Assembly: GCA_031002005.1 (NCBI GenBank)
Contig: JARYHS010009186.1
Span: forward strand, 254,105,199-254,169,198
Length of the DNA stretch: 64,000 nt
Direction of reading: 5' to 3'
From: Vandiemenella viatica
Lineage: Eukaryota; Arthropoda; Insecta; Orthoptera; Morabidae
Shown: positions 46,536-56,205 of the stretch, in pieces
Position numbering within the stretch: position 1 is the first letter of the stretch
Layout: each line of letters opens with the position of its first letter
The notes under the pieces: generated by a model
Told to the model about the DNA's origin: nothing
The model's input: the letters and a program-made list of their open reading frames with translations, nothing else
The model's database searches: none
Made by a program: the position numbers and the translations under genes

Positions 46536-46774
46536 TGGTTTTAATTAAGTGTTGTGTTCTTCTTGTGTTGACCTCACAATACTGTCGCACAATTACATGA
46601 GCAGAGCCTGATACTACAGTTACTAAAACATAAATTGTAGCTGGCTATTAATATTCTCCTTCTTCAGCAGCTTTTCCAACATTTTCGGGTAAGTTGCTTT
46701 TAGTGAGTTTTATTCACCGTTGGCAGGTCAGATTAGGAGCTTTCATTTTACGGCCGCATACCCTCGCTGACGTC

Positions 46775-46950
46775 AAGCATTTTTTACCTGCTGCCAGTTC
46801 GTACCACGTACTGATGAGTGTTGCCATCTGTCTGTGAATCGCGTAACTATGTTCAGCCTATGATAAGTGTTTGGTTTTGTGTGTGTGTGTGTGTGTGAAA
46901 TATGTAGTTTATGAAGCGGAGATTAGGAAGTCCCAGCATTGGCCTTGATG
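46775..46950 (-). repeat. Y repeat, copy 2
   Basis: Reverse-strand counterpart of 39650-39835 with the blocks in the same order: aatgctgggacttcc, ccgcttcataaactac, catagttacgcgattc, acagacagatggcaacac and aactggcagcaggta. The A tract of the other copy is replaced here by a (GT)n microsatellite on the plus strand (46879-46897). Confidence 0.8.
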
Positions 46951-46999
46951 CAGTGGCCGATCCATGATTTTTATTTTTTTAGGGGGGGGGGGACTTGAC
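46951..46999 (+). mobile_element. Partial copy of the cagtggcgg-type MITE
   Basis: cagtggccgatccatgattt, a T-run, a 12-base G-run and acttgactcgg resemble the 89-bp MITE at 5968-6056 up to its right third, where the SINE begins. The right terminal repeat is missing. Confidence 0.5.
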
Positions 47000-47221
47000 T
47001 CGGACGATGGTAGGCCTCGAATTCGGGAGGACGTCGGTTCGAATCCCCGTCCGGGGATCCAGATTTGGGGTTTCCATGGTTTCCCACATCACTCCAGGCG
47101 AATGCCGGGATGCTTCTTTCAAAAGGTCGTTTCCGAATTCCTTCCCGTTCCCTGTCCCCTGTCTTATTCTGCCTCTAATGACCTAGACGTCGATGAGGCG
47201 TAAAAACACAAGTAAAAAAAA
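47000..47221 (+). mobile_element. Main-family SINE, 5' head disrupted
   Basis: Begins around tcgaattcgggaggacgtcg with an intact B box ggttcgaatccccgtccggg, then the full body and gacgtcgatgaggcgtaaaa with an A tail. The A-box head is replaced by sequence of the neighbouring MITE. Confidence 0.9.
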
Positions 47222-47239
47222 AATAGTTTCCAACCTTCT

Positions 47240-48095
47240 CGGATAATGGGAGTTGAAATAGGAGGGGGGAGGGTCGACATAAGAAATCTGATGACATTTT
47301 ATTTTCACTCTGGCAAAATTATTTGAAAGATCTAGTGCAGGGATTATTTTTCTGGCCCGCGAGATTCATCACACATTTACAAAATATATTTGTATTATAA
47401 TGGCCAAAGTAGTGAAAAAATACATTTTTTGTGCATCCATATATTCAAAATTTATTTCAATTCTATATTTTTTATGTATCATTGTCAGTGTTATATATTT
47501 CTTTAAAATGTGCGTTTAGTATCATTATTATTATATTACATATGTTTACATGTAAGAATAATAGTACACACAATAATAATAACTCATTATGTTGTTTCAA
47601 CTTTTCACTCCAAAGAAATGTCTATAGTGGATCTAAATCTAATATGGAAATAAATAATTTTATATGCGGCCCAACGGAGTTATGATGCATTTCCAAAGAG
47701 GCCCGACAGATCATTTGGTTTGCCCACCCCTGATCTAGTGCTACACTATCAATTTGGTCTCCCTTGTCCACTTCATCCAAAATAACTTGCATATAGCCTA
47801 CTAACTGAGATTCGGAAGAATATCCTTCCCTAAAGCCATGTTGTCGATCTGAAAACCACTCGCGTTCCTCACAGGCACCTGTGGCTGTATATCGGTGTCT
47901 CCATTAATTTACCTACTACTGATATCAGACTGATTAGCTTAGAGCTTTCCACCCTATTGGTCACCCATCCTTTATGGACCGCTACTGCTATCGCACTTTT
48001 CCAACCGTCTCGTAAGGAACAGGTATCCAGACTCTATTTCAATAACGTTACAAGATAAGGTACAATGTTACATCCAGCTATTCTTAAGATAGCCT
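47240..48095 (-). pseudogene. LINE reverse transcriptase core, split by a hAT MITE
   Basis: On the minus strand the N-terminal reverse transcriptase blocks are readable with breaks: AVHKGWVTNRVESSKLISLI, EWFSDRQHGFREGYSSESQL, VILDEVDKGDQIDSV. After the MITE is removed, LDLSNNFARV follows, matching the conserved LDFSKAFDRV motif that carries the first catalytic aspartate. The 3' part beyond about 47270 is lost. Confidence 0.85.
47338..47732. mobile_element. hAT MITE inserted in the LINE catalytic motif
   Basis: Starts cagggattatttttctggcc and ends gtttgcccacccctg, hAT-type ends. It is flanked by a perfect 8-bp duplication atctagtg (47330-47337 and 47733-47740). The interior is A+T-rich, with gcggccc/ggcccgcg-like motifs near the ends, and no transposase frame. 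Confidence 0.95.
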
Positions 48096-48161
48096 CTTTT
48101 TTTTTGGGGGGGGGGGAGGGTTTCTTAGTTCCTTCATGATACTCTCAGAAAGAATTTCACC

Positions 48162-48395
48162 AAGTGTCGTGGGTGAAAGGTTAACGTTCTGGCCTCGCAT
48201 TCGGGAGGAAGCGGGTTCGAATCCTCGTCCGGGCATTCAGATTTGGGTTTTCCATGGTGTCCCCAAATCACTCCAGGCGAATCCCGGGATGCTTCCTTCA
48301 AAAAGGCCATGGCAGAATTCCTTCCCGTTCCTTGTCCCCAGTCCCATCCCGCCTCAAATTACCTTAGCCGTCGATAAGGCGTAAAGTAATAAGTA
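48162..48395 (+). mobile_element. Main-family tRNA-derived SINE, near full length
   Basis: Head accaagtgtcgtgggtgaaa, B box gggttcgaatcctcgtccgg, full body (atttgggttttccatggtgt, ggatgcttccttcaaaaagg) and tail gtcgataaggcgtaaagtaa. The strings agaattt and tgaattt flank it and may be a short target duplication. Confidence 0.92.
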
Positions 48396-48867
48396 AGAAG
48401 AACAGAATGAATTTGAAATGTTTGACTCTGCATGTGGAGGACAGCTGTATAAGCCCTCGGCTAGTGTTGTCGTGGGCAGCTCCTGCCCCGCCGTGCGGCA
48501 CTATTAGATTAGGAGGGGCGCCAGCCGGGAGGCGGCTTTTAGCGCTGATTACGGACAGCCGCGCACCTGGCGCCAGGTGGCGCCGTCGCCACCCACGACC
48601 GCCGATATTTCATCACCCACAATGCACTGTCACTCCCTAACTGCCCGTTACCACCGCTCTTTCTTTTGAAAGACGAGTCGTGGAAATTAGTATCGCGGCT
48701 CTGGAATTTCACTCGTGGGCGTTGGCAGTGGTTACTCCACTCCCCGACTAGTACGGAGGTAACTGTCGCATCACATCCCATCCCCATCGTAATAAGAAAA
48801 AACAACACAAGCAGCTTAATTTCTGACATAGCAATCGTCGAGCTCACGCCGTGTTCTCAGTTAAATT
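48396..48867. other. GC-rich unassigned stretch
   Basis: 48460-48620 is strongly GC-rich (gcgcctggcgccaggtggcg-type inverted motif near 48558-48590). A 102-codon minus-strand frame at 48539-48847 begins with a signal-peptide-like hydrophobic run (LLVLFFLITMGMGCDA). I recognise no protein family and cannot tell a small secreted gene from chance. Confidence 0.35.
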
Positions 48868-49897
48868 ACATTAAATTGCAATGGAGCACAGGCTCCGGTG
48901 GCCTTTTCCCTACACCCCTCTCTTCCCCCTATCCTGCACCCACCTACATTTGCCCTCTACAAATTTTAACTTTAACTTCTTTCAAAATTTTCGGTAAATT
49001 ATTCATCATTTTTCTTGGTCCAATCCCTGACACCCTTACCTAAAAAAGAGAATCTTCCTACACCCTTGTGCCTGAAATCGAGTGCCAGCTTGTGGTCATG
49101 GTCATCTTTTCCCTTCCATGCACTACTTTTCATACCTACTCTAATATCTTTCCATGCCTCATCGCCAGTATACGCCCTGTACACTCCCATGACCCTCCTC
49201 CTGTCTTGCAATGAATCCCATTGCAGCTCCTTTATCATATCCGTCACTGATTGCATTCTGCGATAATTTACAGAAACAAATCTAGCAGCCCTTTTTTTGC
49301 ACCCTCTCCAACTCCTGTATTTGATACGTCAAATGAGGGTCCCATACTACACTACCATATTCGAGCAATGGCCTGACCAAAGTTTTGTAACCCAATTCCT
49401 TTACTTCTCTCGTACATCCCCTCATCACTCTCTCCAACAAGTGCAGAATTTTGAAACCTTTCCGTACCACCTGTCCAATGAGTCCTGTCCAGTTAAGCTT
49501 GTTATCAAATGTAATGCCAAGATATTTACATTTCAAGTCTTCAGTAAGCATTTCTTTCCCCACCTTATAATCATAATTAACCTTTTGTTTTTTATTTGTG
49601 TATCTAATAAGCTGACTCTTCTTTGCATTTATCTTCATCCCATGTTTACCAACCCAACTAGATATCCTGTTCAGATCACCTTGCAACTGTTTACAGTCCT
49701 CTATCGTTTTGATCCTTTTATATAGTATTATGTCATCTGCAAACAATCTAATTTCTGATAGTAAACAATCAACACAATTATTCACTAGAATAATAAATAG
49801 CAATGGTCCCAATACGCTACCCTGTGGCACTCCCATTGGTTGCGGCACCGTCATGCTTTCCAGCGCCACACACAAGGTTTTCTGATTCCAGTTATCA
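48868..49897 (-). pseudogene. Best-preserved LINE copy: reverse transcriptase to 3' end, 5' truncated
   Basis: A 197-codon frame (49875-49282) starts within the reverse transcriptase: GVPQGSVLGPLLF, RLFADDIILY (catalytic FADD), MKINAKKSQL, KYLGITFDNKLNW (thumb), then YKTLVRPLLEYGSVVWDP. It stops after ELERVQKK because a 7-base homopolymer at 49292-49298 shifts the frame. The next frame (49256-48999) continues the same protein with LQDRRRVMGVYRAYTGDEAW and DHDHKLALDFRHKGVGRFSF. The 3' UTR ends with the family terminus at about 48870. The layout fits the Jockey/CR1-type group of non-LTR retrotransposons. The endonuclease and ORF1 are missing. Confidence 0.92.
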
Positions 49898-50345
49898 CCA
49901 TATCACATCCCACCAATCATTGTTATTTTTATTATATTTTATTTTTTCTATCATTAATTATATGTGTTTATGAATAAGTGTAATGATGTATGTAAATTGA
50001 TTTGTGTATGCAAGGATTCCACAAGCTGTAGTAAGCTTAGTCTTTGGGGTATAGTAGAATAAGCTAGTATCGATAAGTAGTATTAACATCTTTGGTGGTA
50101 TCGATTGTGAACTGCTGAGCGCAAGGTGCGGATTTCTGTGACGGAGGCTCATTATTATAGAATTTATGAAAGTTTGGAATTTGTGTTTTTACTCAATTCA
50201 AGAAGTGCTTTAAATAATATTTAAATGTGGATTTTGCTAACACATTCAGTGCAAAATAAATGGATTTGTTCTTTTGGAACAGTGATCATCATTTCATCGC
50301 AACAATAGAGCCGATCATTTTTGGCAGATCTAAGTTAATTACCAT
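49898..50345 (+). repeat. X repeat, copy 3
   Basis: Starts atatcacatcccaccaatca directly at the truncated 5' side of the minus-strand LINE, continues with the AT-rich block, ggattccacaagctgtagta, aataaatggatttgttcttt and tttttggcagatctaag. Diverged from copies at 4826 and 12183. Confidence 0.7.
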
Positions 50346-50753
50346 TTTAAAATACGAATGAACAGCAGCGTGAATGTATTCATAATTAGATGAGCCTTCT
50401 GATCCATGACTCGCTGTAATCCCTTGTAAAAATGGAAATGCTAATATAACATAAAATTCTCCGTGAGCTGATCTGGATATATAATTCAGCCACTTAATCA
50501 ATCTGATTAAGGAAATCTCATAATTGTCGAACATCTGCCATGATTAACTAATAGTTCATAGAGTCCATTTCCAGGACTTGCCCACCAGGGTAGGAGAGTT
50601 GGTAGTGCATAGTCCCTAATCACCAGAGTGTGTACCAGTGTCAAATCTGGATTGAATCCCAAACCTCTTCGCAGTACGTATGGAGTGGTATGGTGATTCG
50701 TCTATTTGATGAGCACCTTACGCCTGGCGGCCTTCTCTGTGTCCTGAAAGATA
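50346..50753. other. No gene seen
   Basis: An 81-codon minus-strand frame (50289-50534) overlaps the X repeat and is unrecognised. Confidence 0.5.
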
Positions 50754-51113
50754 GGGTAAGGTGAAATAGGGGGGGGGGGGTGTTCGGCGAAATCTCAACA
50801 CTGGAGAGGGGGGGGGGGTCAACGGAAACCGAGCGGGGCGGTGTAACGGTTAGCGTTCTCGCCTCGCATTCGTGAGGACGGCGGTTCGAATCCCCGTCCA
50901 GGCATCCAGATTTGGGTTTTCCATGGTTTCCCCAAAACACTCCAGGCAAATGCCGGGATGCTTCCTTCAAAAGGCCATGGCCGAATTCCTTCCCATTCCT
51001 TGCACCCATCCTTGCCCCCCATCCATTCCCCCCATCCTTGCCCCCCATCCTTGCCCCCCATCCTTTCCCGTCTCTAAAGACCTCGATGTTAAAAAGAGAC
51101 GTAAAGCAGTTAC

Positions 51114-51144
<31 letters not shown>

Positions 51145-51468
51145 AACGGAAATCTCACATGAGATTTTCGAAAAAATTTTGAACTGTAGAGCTAAAAACA
51201 ACGTCTACAAATGACTCGAAAGTCGATTTTAGAGGGGGTTTTCATCAAAAAGTAAGGGTGTAACCGGCTTTGGGAGGGTGAGACCTAAAAAAGAATTGTC
51301 TCAAAAAGTTGCGATGGCGATTTCTAGGGGGGGGGGAGTCTAACAGACCAGATCTCACCAGACGGGGGGGGGGGGGGGGGCATCGGACCAAATATCACCA
51401 AGTCTCGCCAGAAAGGGTGGGGGTCCGGAAATCCGGGAAAACACCTCACGTAATTTATGGATGCCCCC
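50754..51468 (+). mobile_element. Family-1 G-run MITE, interrupted by a SINE
   Basis: Left end degenerate (ggtaaggtgaaataggggg), right end acctcacgtaatttatggat and gccccc. The interior carries the family blocks cgaaatctcaacactgg, gcgaaagtcgatttt-like, cggctttgggagggtgagac and several G-runs of 10 or more. The SINE accounts for about 313 bases of the length. Confidence 0.9.
50829..51141 (+). mobile_element. Main-family SINE with perfect 11-bp target duplication
   Basis: Head ccgagcggggcggtgtaacg (A box), B box ggttcgaatccccgtccagg, full body, an expanded run of four-fold ccttgccccccatc-type repeats at 51001-51065, and a ~30-base A tail. The duplication gtcaacggaaa flanks it at 50818-50828 and 51142-51152, within the host MITE. 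Confidence 0.96.
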
Positions 51469-52084
51469 AGAGCCCTGAATGTGCGGACACCGGGTCTCAC
51501 CCTCCACCTACCTTTATCTTTCAACCAATCACAACGCAAACCTCAAAGTATACTGAACATACACACGTCACAGTCAACCAGACAAAGCAATAACACATTA
51601 TACAATAGCAGCACTCCGGAAGCCAAGAGTCAGAAACACCAATTAAATTTCCCAAAATCGGTCCGAAGACTGTCAACATATTCGAGCGCCTTGTGTACTT
51701 TTCCACTTTGTACGCTTAGGGTAGGGCGCAGGTTGGATTCCCCTTCAGGGCATCCAGTATTTTCGAGGATCCCTGAAATAATAATAACAATTCCGTGTGG
51801 TCGTAATGTCCTGGTGACACAGTTTCTATAGGCTGCGTATTCCGCCCCTGTCGTAGCCGCCTTAACCTAACCCGGTAGTGCTACCGGGTATAGAGCTTAC
51901 AGCTTAACGCGGAATCTGAACGACGGAAGCGTTCTGGTGTAGTACACACTACACGACAAGATGTGCCAGAGGGGAATACCGAGATGATTTCGTCAAAACG
52001 CCACGGTCGAATTCCTTCCTGTTCCTTTCCACTTCTAAAGAGCATGACATCAAGGAGTAAAGCGTCTTCAAGTTGTCATTCTAT
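51469..52084. other. No gene; split SINE remnants
   Basis: gcaggttggattccccttca at about 51730 and cacggtcgaattccttcctg, then gacatcaaggagtaaagcg up to about 52066, are ordered pieces of the main SINE separated by ~175 unrelated bases. That spacer contains a hairpin cccggtagtgctaccggg at 51871-51888. Confidence 0.55.
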
Positions 52085-52925
52085 CGATAAGATTGATATT
52101 TGCTGATGATGCGGTTATTTATTAGGAAGTAAGGAATTTGGCCGATTGCTTAGAAATTCAGCGTGATCTGGATATTATTTTGGCATTGTGCGCTGAGTGG
52201 CAACTTACACTAAATTGTAAACAGTGCAAGACAATGATCATAACTAACAAAAAGAATCAAATTGTTCAGAAATACGAGTTAAACAATTCAGTTATTGATA
52301 TGGTCGATTCTGTGAAATATTCGTGAGTAACAGTACAAAGGAACATGAAATGTGGCATACACATTAATTCGTTAGTAATAGAGCTAATTCTAGAATGCTA
52401 TTCATAGGTCGAATCTTGAAAAATTGCAATGAACAAACAAAGGAGATAGCGTACAAATCTCTTGTGCGTCCACATTTGGGCTATTGTTGTGCCATTTGGG
52501 ATCCGTTTCGTAAGGGGTTGATCGAAAGTATAGAGAAAGTACAGAGAAGAGCCGCTCGATTCGTGACCGCTTGCTACAGTCCTTATGAAAGCATCACAGA
52601 ACTGATTAGTAGACTAGGCTGGGAGTCTCTGGTAGATAGACGACACACGTTTCGTTTAAACTTATTGGTAAACATGTGTACTCCCACTTTCACTTAGGAG
52701 TGTAGTGAAATACTTCATGCACCAACCTATTTGATTCGGAATGACAGGAAAGATAGGATTATGGAAATAAGGTGCCGCACTGATTCTTATATGAATTCTT
52801 TTTTTCCCTCGTACCATTAGGGATTGGAATGCACAACAAAGAGATTGGTTTTGGTGCCGAGCACCCTCTGCCACCCACAATTTTATGAATTGCAGAGTAC
52901 ATATGTAGACGTAGAAGTAGATTAG
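52085..52925 (+). pseudogene. LINE reverse transcriptase to 3' end, second family
   Basis: Plus strand: LIFADDAVIY (catalytic FADD), CAEWQLTLNCKQCKTMI, then after frame breaks FIGRILKNCNEQTKEIAYKS, LVRPHLGYCCAIWDPFRK, VQRRAARFVTACYSPYESI and LGWESLVDRRHTFRLNLLVN. Later it encodes RTIRDWNAQQ and a 3' end ttgcagagtacatatgtaga. Two longer open pieces (52138-52326 and 52395-52697) are its main remains. 5' truncated. Related fragments lie at 43150 and 45622. Confidence 0.9.
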
Positions 52926-53310
52926 TGATTTATAATTTTGACTACGGCGAGTGTGTGTGGTGATGAACGTGTCGTCGCGTACACAGCGCGCACTCAGAGT
53001 GTTTACTCCGCAGCGGGCGAGCAGGCGCCGCCGACGACGGAAGCCTTCCTCAACGCGAGTAAACTACTCCGCGCGCGTCATAAACATTACCACGCGACAC
53101 GTGCCACTGTAAACCATACGACTGCTCACGGGTATCATAAACTAGGTGACGGGCACCACCCATGGCAGTAGTAGGAATGTGTCCTCGAAAAGATTCTGAG
53201 GAAAAACGATTAATCTTTTTTTTTATTGATGTCGTTAATTTTTTGTTATGAAAAAGTTTCGAAATGAAGTATAATCCTATATATATATATATATAGACGT
53301 GTGTTTTCCT
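52926..53310. other. GC-rich unassigned stretch and (AT)n run
   Basis: 52950-53165 is GC- and CpG-rich and leaves a 77-codon plus-strand frame of unknown nature. An alternating (AT)n run lies at about 53279-53296. No promoter motif was confirmed. Confidence 0.4.
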
Positions 53311-54030
53311 ATATTTCACTTTTCAGCCACCACTACCAAGCACAGATCACTGGTCTTTGTGTGTGGAAGTAGCATGGAGTTTCCTGTCGTGCACAACGTT
53401 GGCCGAATACCGATAGCTGTGGGTATGTGGGAGATATGATGATTAAAGGTGGCCAATGCAGGGCGTTTTCACATTTCGACCAAAAATTGGTGTCTCCTTA
53501 TACTTCACTTTCTTCCCAAAACTGCATAGCATAGACCATTGGTGTTTGCGTGTGGTAGTAGAATACTGTTCCCTGTCGTGCACTATGGTTGTTAGATGTC
53601 GGTAGCTATGGAGGTGTAGGAGATATTGGGGTTGAAAGTGGTCGACCTGCGGCAATTTCATATTTCTGCCAAAGACGCATGTGTCATGGTGTATCACTTT
53701 TCAGTGAAAACTATCTATCGCAGATCACTGGCGTTTGTGTGTGGTAGTACCACAGGGTCACCTTTCGATAACAACGTCGGCCGAATCTCAGTAACTGTGA
53801 GAGTGTGAGAGATATGGTGGTTGAAGTTGGTCGATCAAGGATATTTTCGTATTTCGACCAAAGGCATGTGTGTCCGTATATTGTACTTTGCTGCCTGAAC
53901 TACATAGCGCAGATGACTGGCGTTTGTGTGTGGTAATAGCATCGAGTCTCCCATCGTGGACTATAGTTGTTAGATGTCGGTAGCTATGGGGGTGTGGGAC
54001 ATATAGGGGTTGAAAGTGGTCGACCTGTAA
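53311..54030 (+). repeat. Satellite-like array, ~189-bp monomers with A-B-A-B pattern
   Basis: The phrase cactggcgtttgtgtgtgg and variants recur with starts near 53343, 53532, 53721 and 53910, a constant spacing of 189. Monomers 1 and 3 share ggccgaat and agatatg.tg; monomers 2 and 4 share ggttgttagatgtcggtagc and ggggttgaaagtggtcgacc. The array is thus a diverged dimer repeat of about 378 bp, just under two dimers long. Confidence 0.92.
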
Positions 54031-54097
54031 TTTTCAATCCAAATTCTGTACAAACAAGAACAAAGTCGTGGGTATCAGATAGGTTTAAATAAAAAAA

Positions 54098-54376
54098 GTG
54101 AGGTGAAATAGAAGGGGGGGGGGTCCTGCGAAATCTCACCAAGGGGGAAGGAGGGGGTCAACGGAAATAAGAAAAGGTCTACAAACGGCGCGAAAGTCGA
54201 TTTTAGAGGGGTATAACCACCCTTGGGAGCACGAGACCTGAAAAAAAAGGTCTCAAAAGGTTGCGAGGTCCAATCGTAGGGGGGGGAGGGGGTCTCCGTC
54301 AAAATCTCACGTCATTTTACAGGGGGGGGGTCAGGAATTCCGGAAAAAACACCTCACGTAATGCATGGATATCCCC
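54098..54376 (+). mobile_element. Family-1 G-run MITE, left end clipped
   Basis: Begins at gtgaggtgaaatagaagggg (outermost left bases lost) and ends acctcacgtaatgcatggat followed by atcccc. It contains the family blocks gcgaaatctcaccaaggggg, aagtcgattttagaggggta and gagacctgaaaaaaaaggtc. Confidence 0.9.
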
Positions 54377-54565
54377 TTACCTATGTTTCGTATAAATTTT
54401 CTCTGAGTTTTAATAAACTTCGCTGTTTGTTATCTTCTTTCAAAAATATTTTTGGTTATGTTATCACTTGGTCTTCGTATCTGCTACAAAAAATACACCC
54501 TATACATCGGATGTTCTTCTCTTTATACAAATTTCTGCCTATAGTCGTCGTAAACAAACAAAAAA

Positions 54566-54871
54566 TGTAAAAAGTAAAGGCGGTAGGTTTTTGCAGCTTT
54601 CAAGCCCTATTCCCGTAGGTAGAGCTCCACATTCATGTTTCCTGACCATAGCCACTAGAGTGGACGAGCCGTGGTCAGCGCCATACTCTGGCCATTATTT
54701 ACCTTCCCGCGGAGTTTCCTCCACGGTACTCGTTTGATAGCTGGTTGAATGAGCCTGGGGAGCCGTTCCGAACGTTCAGCTTCGAGGAAAAGTACTCGGC
54801 TCCATCAGGGATCGAACCCCGCTCGTCAGGGCCGTGGTGAGGCACTCTACCGCCTGAGCTACGCGGCCGCC
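54566..54871 (-). mobile_element. Second tRNA-derived SINE family, full length
   Basis: Minus strand starts ggcggccgcgtagctcaggc with a canonical tRNA A box (tagctcaggcggtagag) and B box ggttcgatccctgatgg, then a ~220-base body unrelated to the main SINE. The near-identical strings aaacaaacaaaaaa (54552-54565) and aaacaaacgaaaaa (54872-54885) flank it as a ~14-bp target duplication. The tRNA portion is well preserved, but the body shows it is a SINE and not a tRNA gene. Confidence 0.9.
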
Positions 54872-54885
54872 AAACAAACGAAAAA

Positions 54886-55257
54886 GCAACATATAAATTT
54901 AAACGAACGTCGCATTATAATTTTTTTTATATCTATACCTCGCACTATAATTTGTATCTGTGCTACACAACAGACAATTGCATTTCCGTAGCCATCGCAG
55001 TTGCACTTTCTTTAAACAGTGTAAGTGCATATAAAATGAAATATGATTATTTATTTGAATTTACACTTCCTTTTAACAATATAAGCGCAAAGTCAAAGCA
55101 GTTATTCATTAGAAAGTCCCTAGTGAGCCAAAAAGCGCTGTGGTGGCAAACAATGCAACTAACACTTCGGGCGTTACCGAGACTCGCCGGAGGTTGCCGA
55201 ACCATTGAGGTGAGCGCAGTCTCCAGGCACAACGCGTTTTATTAAAAAGGAAGAGTG
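54886..55257. other. No gene seen
   Basis: A 97-codon plus frame (54952-55245) is unrecognised. Confidence 0.5.
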
Positions 55258-55266
55258 AAATCATTT

Positions 55267-55506
55267 CACCGAGCGTGGTGGTGTAACGGTTAGCGTCCTC
55301 GCCTTGCATTCGGGAGGACGCCGGTTCGAATCCCCGTCCGGGCATCCAGATTTTCCATGGTTTCCCAAATCACTCCACGCAAATCCCGGGATGCTTCCTT
55401 CAAAATGCCATGGCCGAATTCCTTCCAATTCCTTGTGCCCCCCCCTCCCCCCATCCTTTCCCGTCTCTAAAGACCTCGCTGTTGAGAGACGCTAAGCAGT
55501 TAAAAA
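55267..55506 (+). mobile_element. Main-family tRNA-derived SINE, full length
   Basis: Head caccgagcgtggtggtgtaa with A box (ggtgtaacggttagcg), B box ggttcgaatccccgtccggg, body with a short deletion after catccagatt, and tail gagacgctaagcagt plus A-run. The string aaatcattt flanks both sides (55258-55266 and 55507-55515) as the probable target duplication. Confidence 0.95.
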
Positions 55507-55515
55507 AAATCATTT

Positions 55516-55859
55516 TACAAATTTGCTGTAGCTGTGTTAACTGTCAAATTGTCACAGAACTTTACAGTCATACAGTAAAACTAAAAAAGTGTTGCAGCTG
55601 CGTTTCAGATTTCTACCACGAGAGCGCAGACGTGAGCAGTCATACAAGATGGCGACGAGCGCTGAGAAAGCTTACGTTGAGCTTGAATTCTATCATGGTC
55701 TCCTCGCTCCCCCGACTTACGCCCATGCGTTCTTTTTGAGTGGGATTGTTTGAAAGATTAACCCTCCTTTACCAACAAACTTACCAGAACTGCGAGCTGG
55801 CATCAACAGCGCTTTTGAAAAGATTGATAGAGACATACCCAGTATGGTAAGTACTTGAT
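55516..55859. other. No gene seen
   Basis: Unremarkable sequence; no domain or repeat ends recognised. Confidence 0.5.
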
Positions 55860-56205
55860 TATTTAATGTAATTTCTATGCAGCGCACGCTCCTGTGTCAT
55901 TTTTCTACACACCCATTTTTCCCATTTCCTTTACCCATCTACTTCTGCCCTCAACTAATTTCAGTTTTATCTCCTAATTCTTCCACGCCTCATCACCAAT
56001 ATACCTCTTGTACAATCCCGTGGCCTTCTTCACCCTCCTTCCGTCTTCCAAAGAGTCCCATTTCAGATCCTTTATCATATCACTTACTGATTATGTTCTG
56101 TGTAGTTTCCAGAGATAAATCTAGCAGCCCTAATTAGCACCACCTCCCAAATCCGGTATTTCATACCAGAAATATGGGTCCCATGCTACACTACGAACAA
56201 TTTTA
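55860..56205 (-). pseudogene. LINE 3'-end fragment, diverged
   Basis: Starts with the reversed 3' terminus (aatttctatgcagcgcacgc), then 3' UTR. After an internal deletion of the DHDHKLALDF region it continues with codons for IVQEVYIGDEAW-like, DMIKDLKWDSLEDGRR-like and MGPIFLV..IP segments. Same family as 48868-49897. Confidence 0.8.

Noticed and set aside
50641..51201. 186-codon minus-strand frame
   Set aside because: It runs antisense through a SINE and the G-run MITE; the Gly-rich and Phe-run sequence comes from G-runs and the A tail.
53311..54030. Coding repeats or a repeat-protein gene
   Set aside because: Stops occur in all frames and the 189-bp periodicity fits satellite DNA.
54788..54871. 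tRNA gene on the minus strand
   Set aside because: A and B boxes are good, but it continues into a SINE body with target duplications, and acceptor-stem pairing is not supported.
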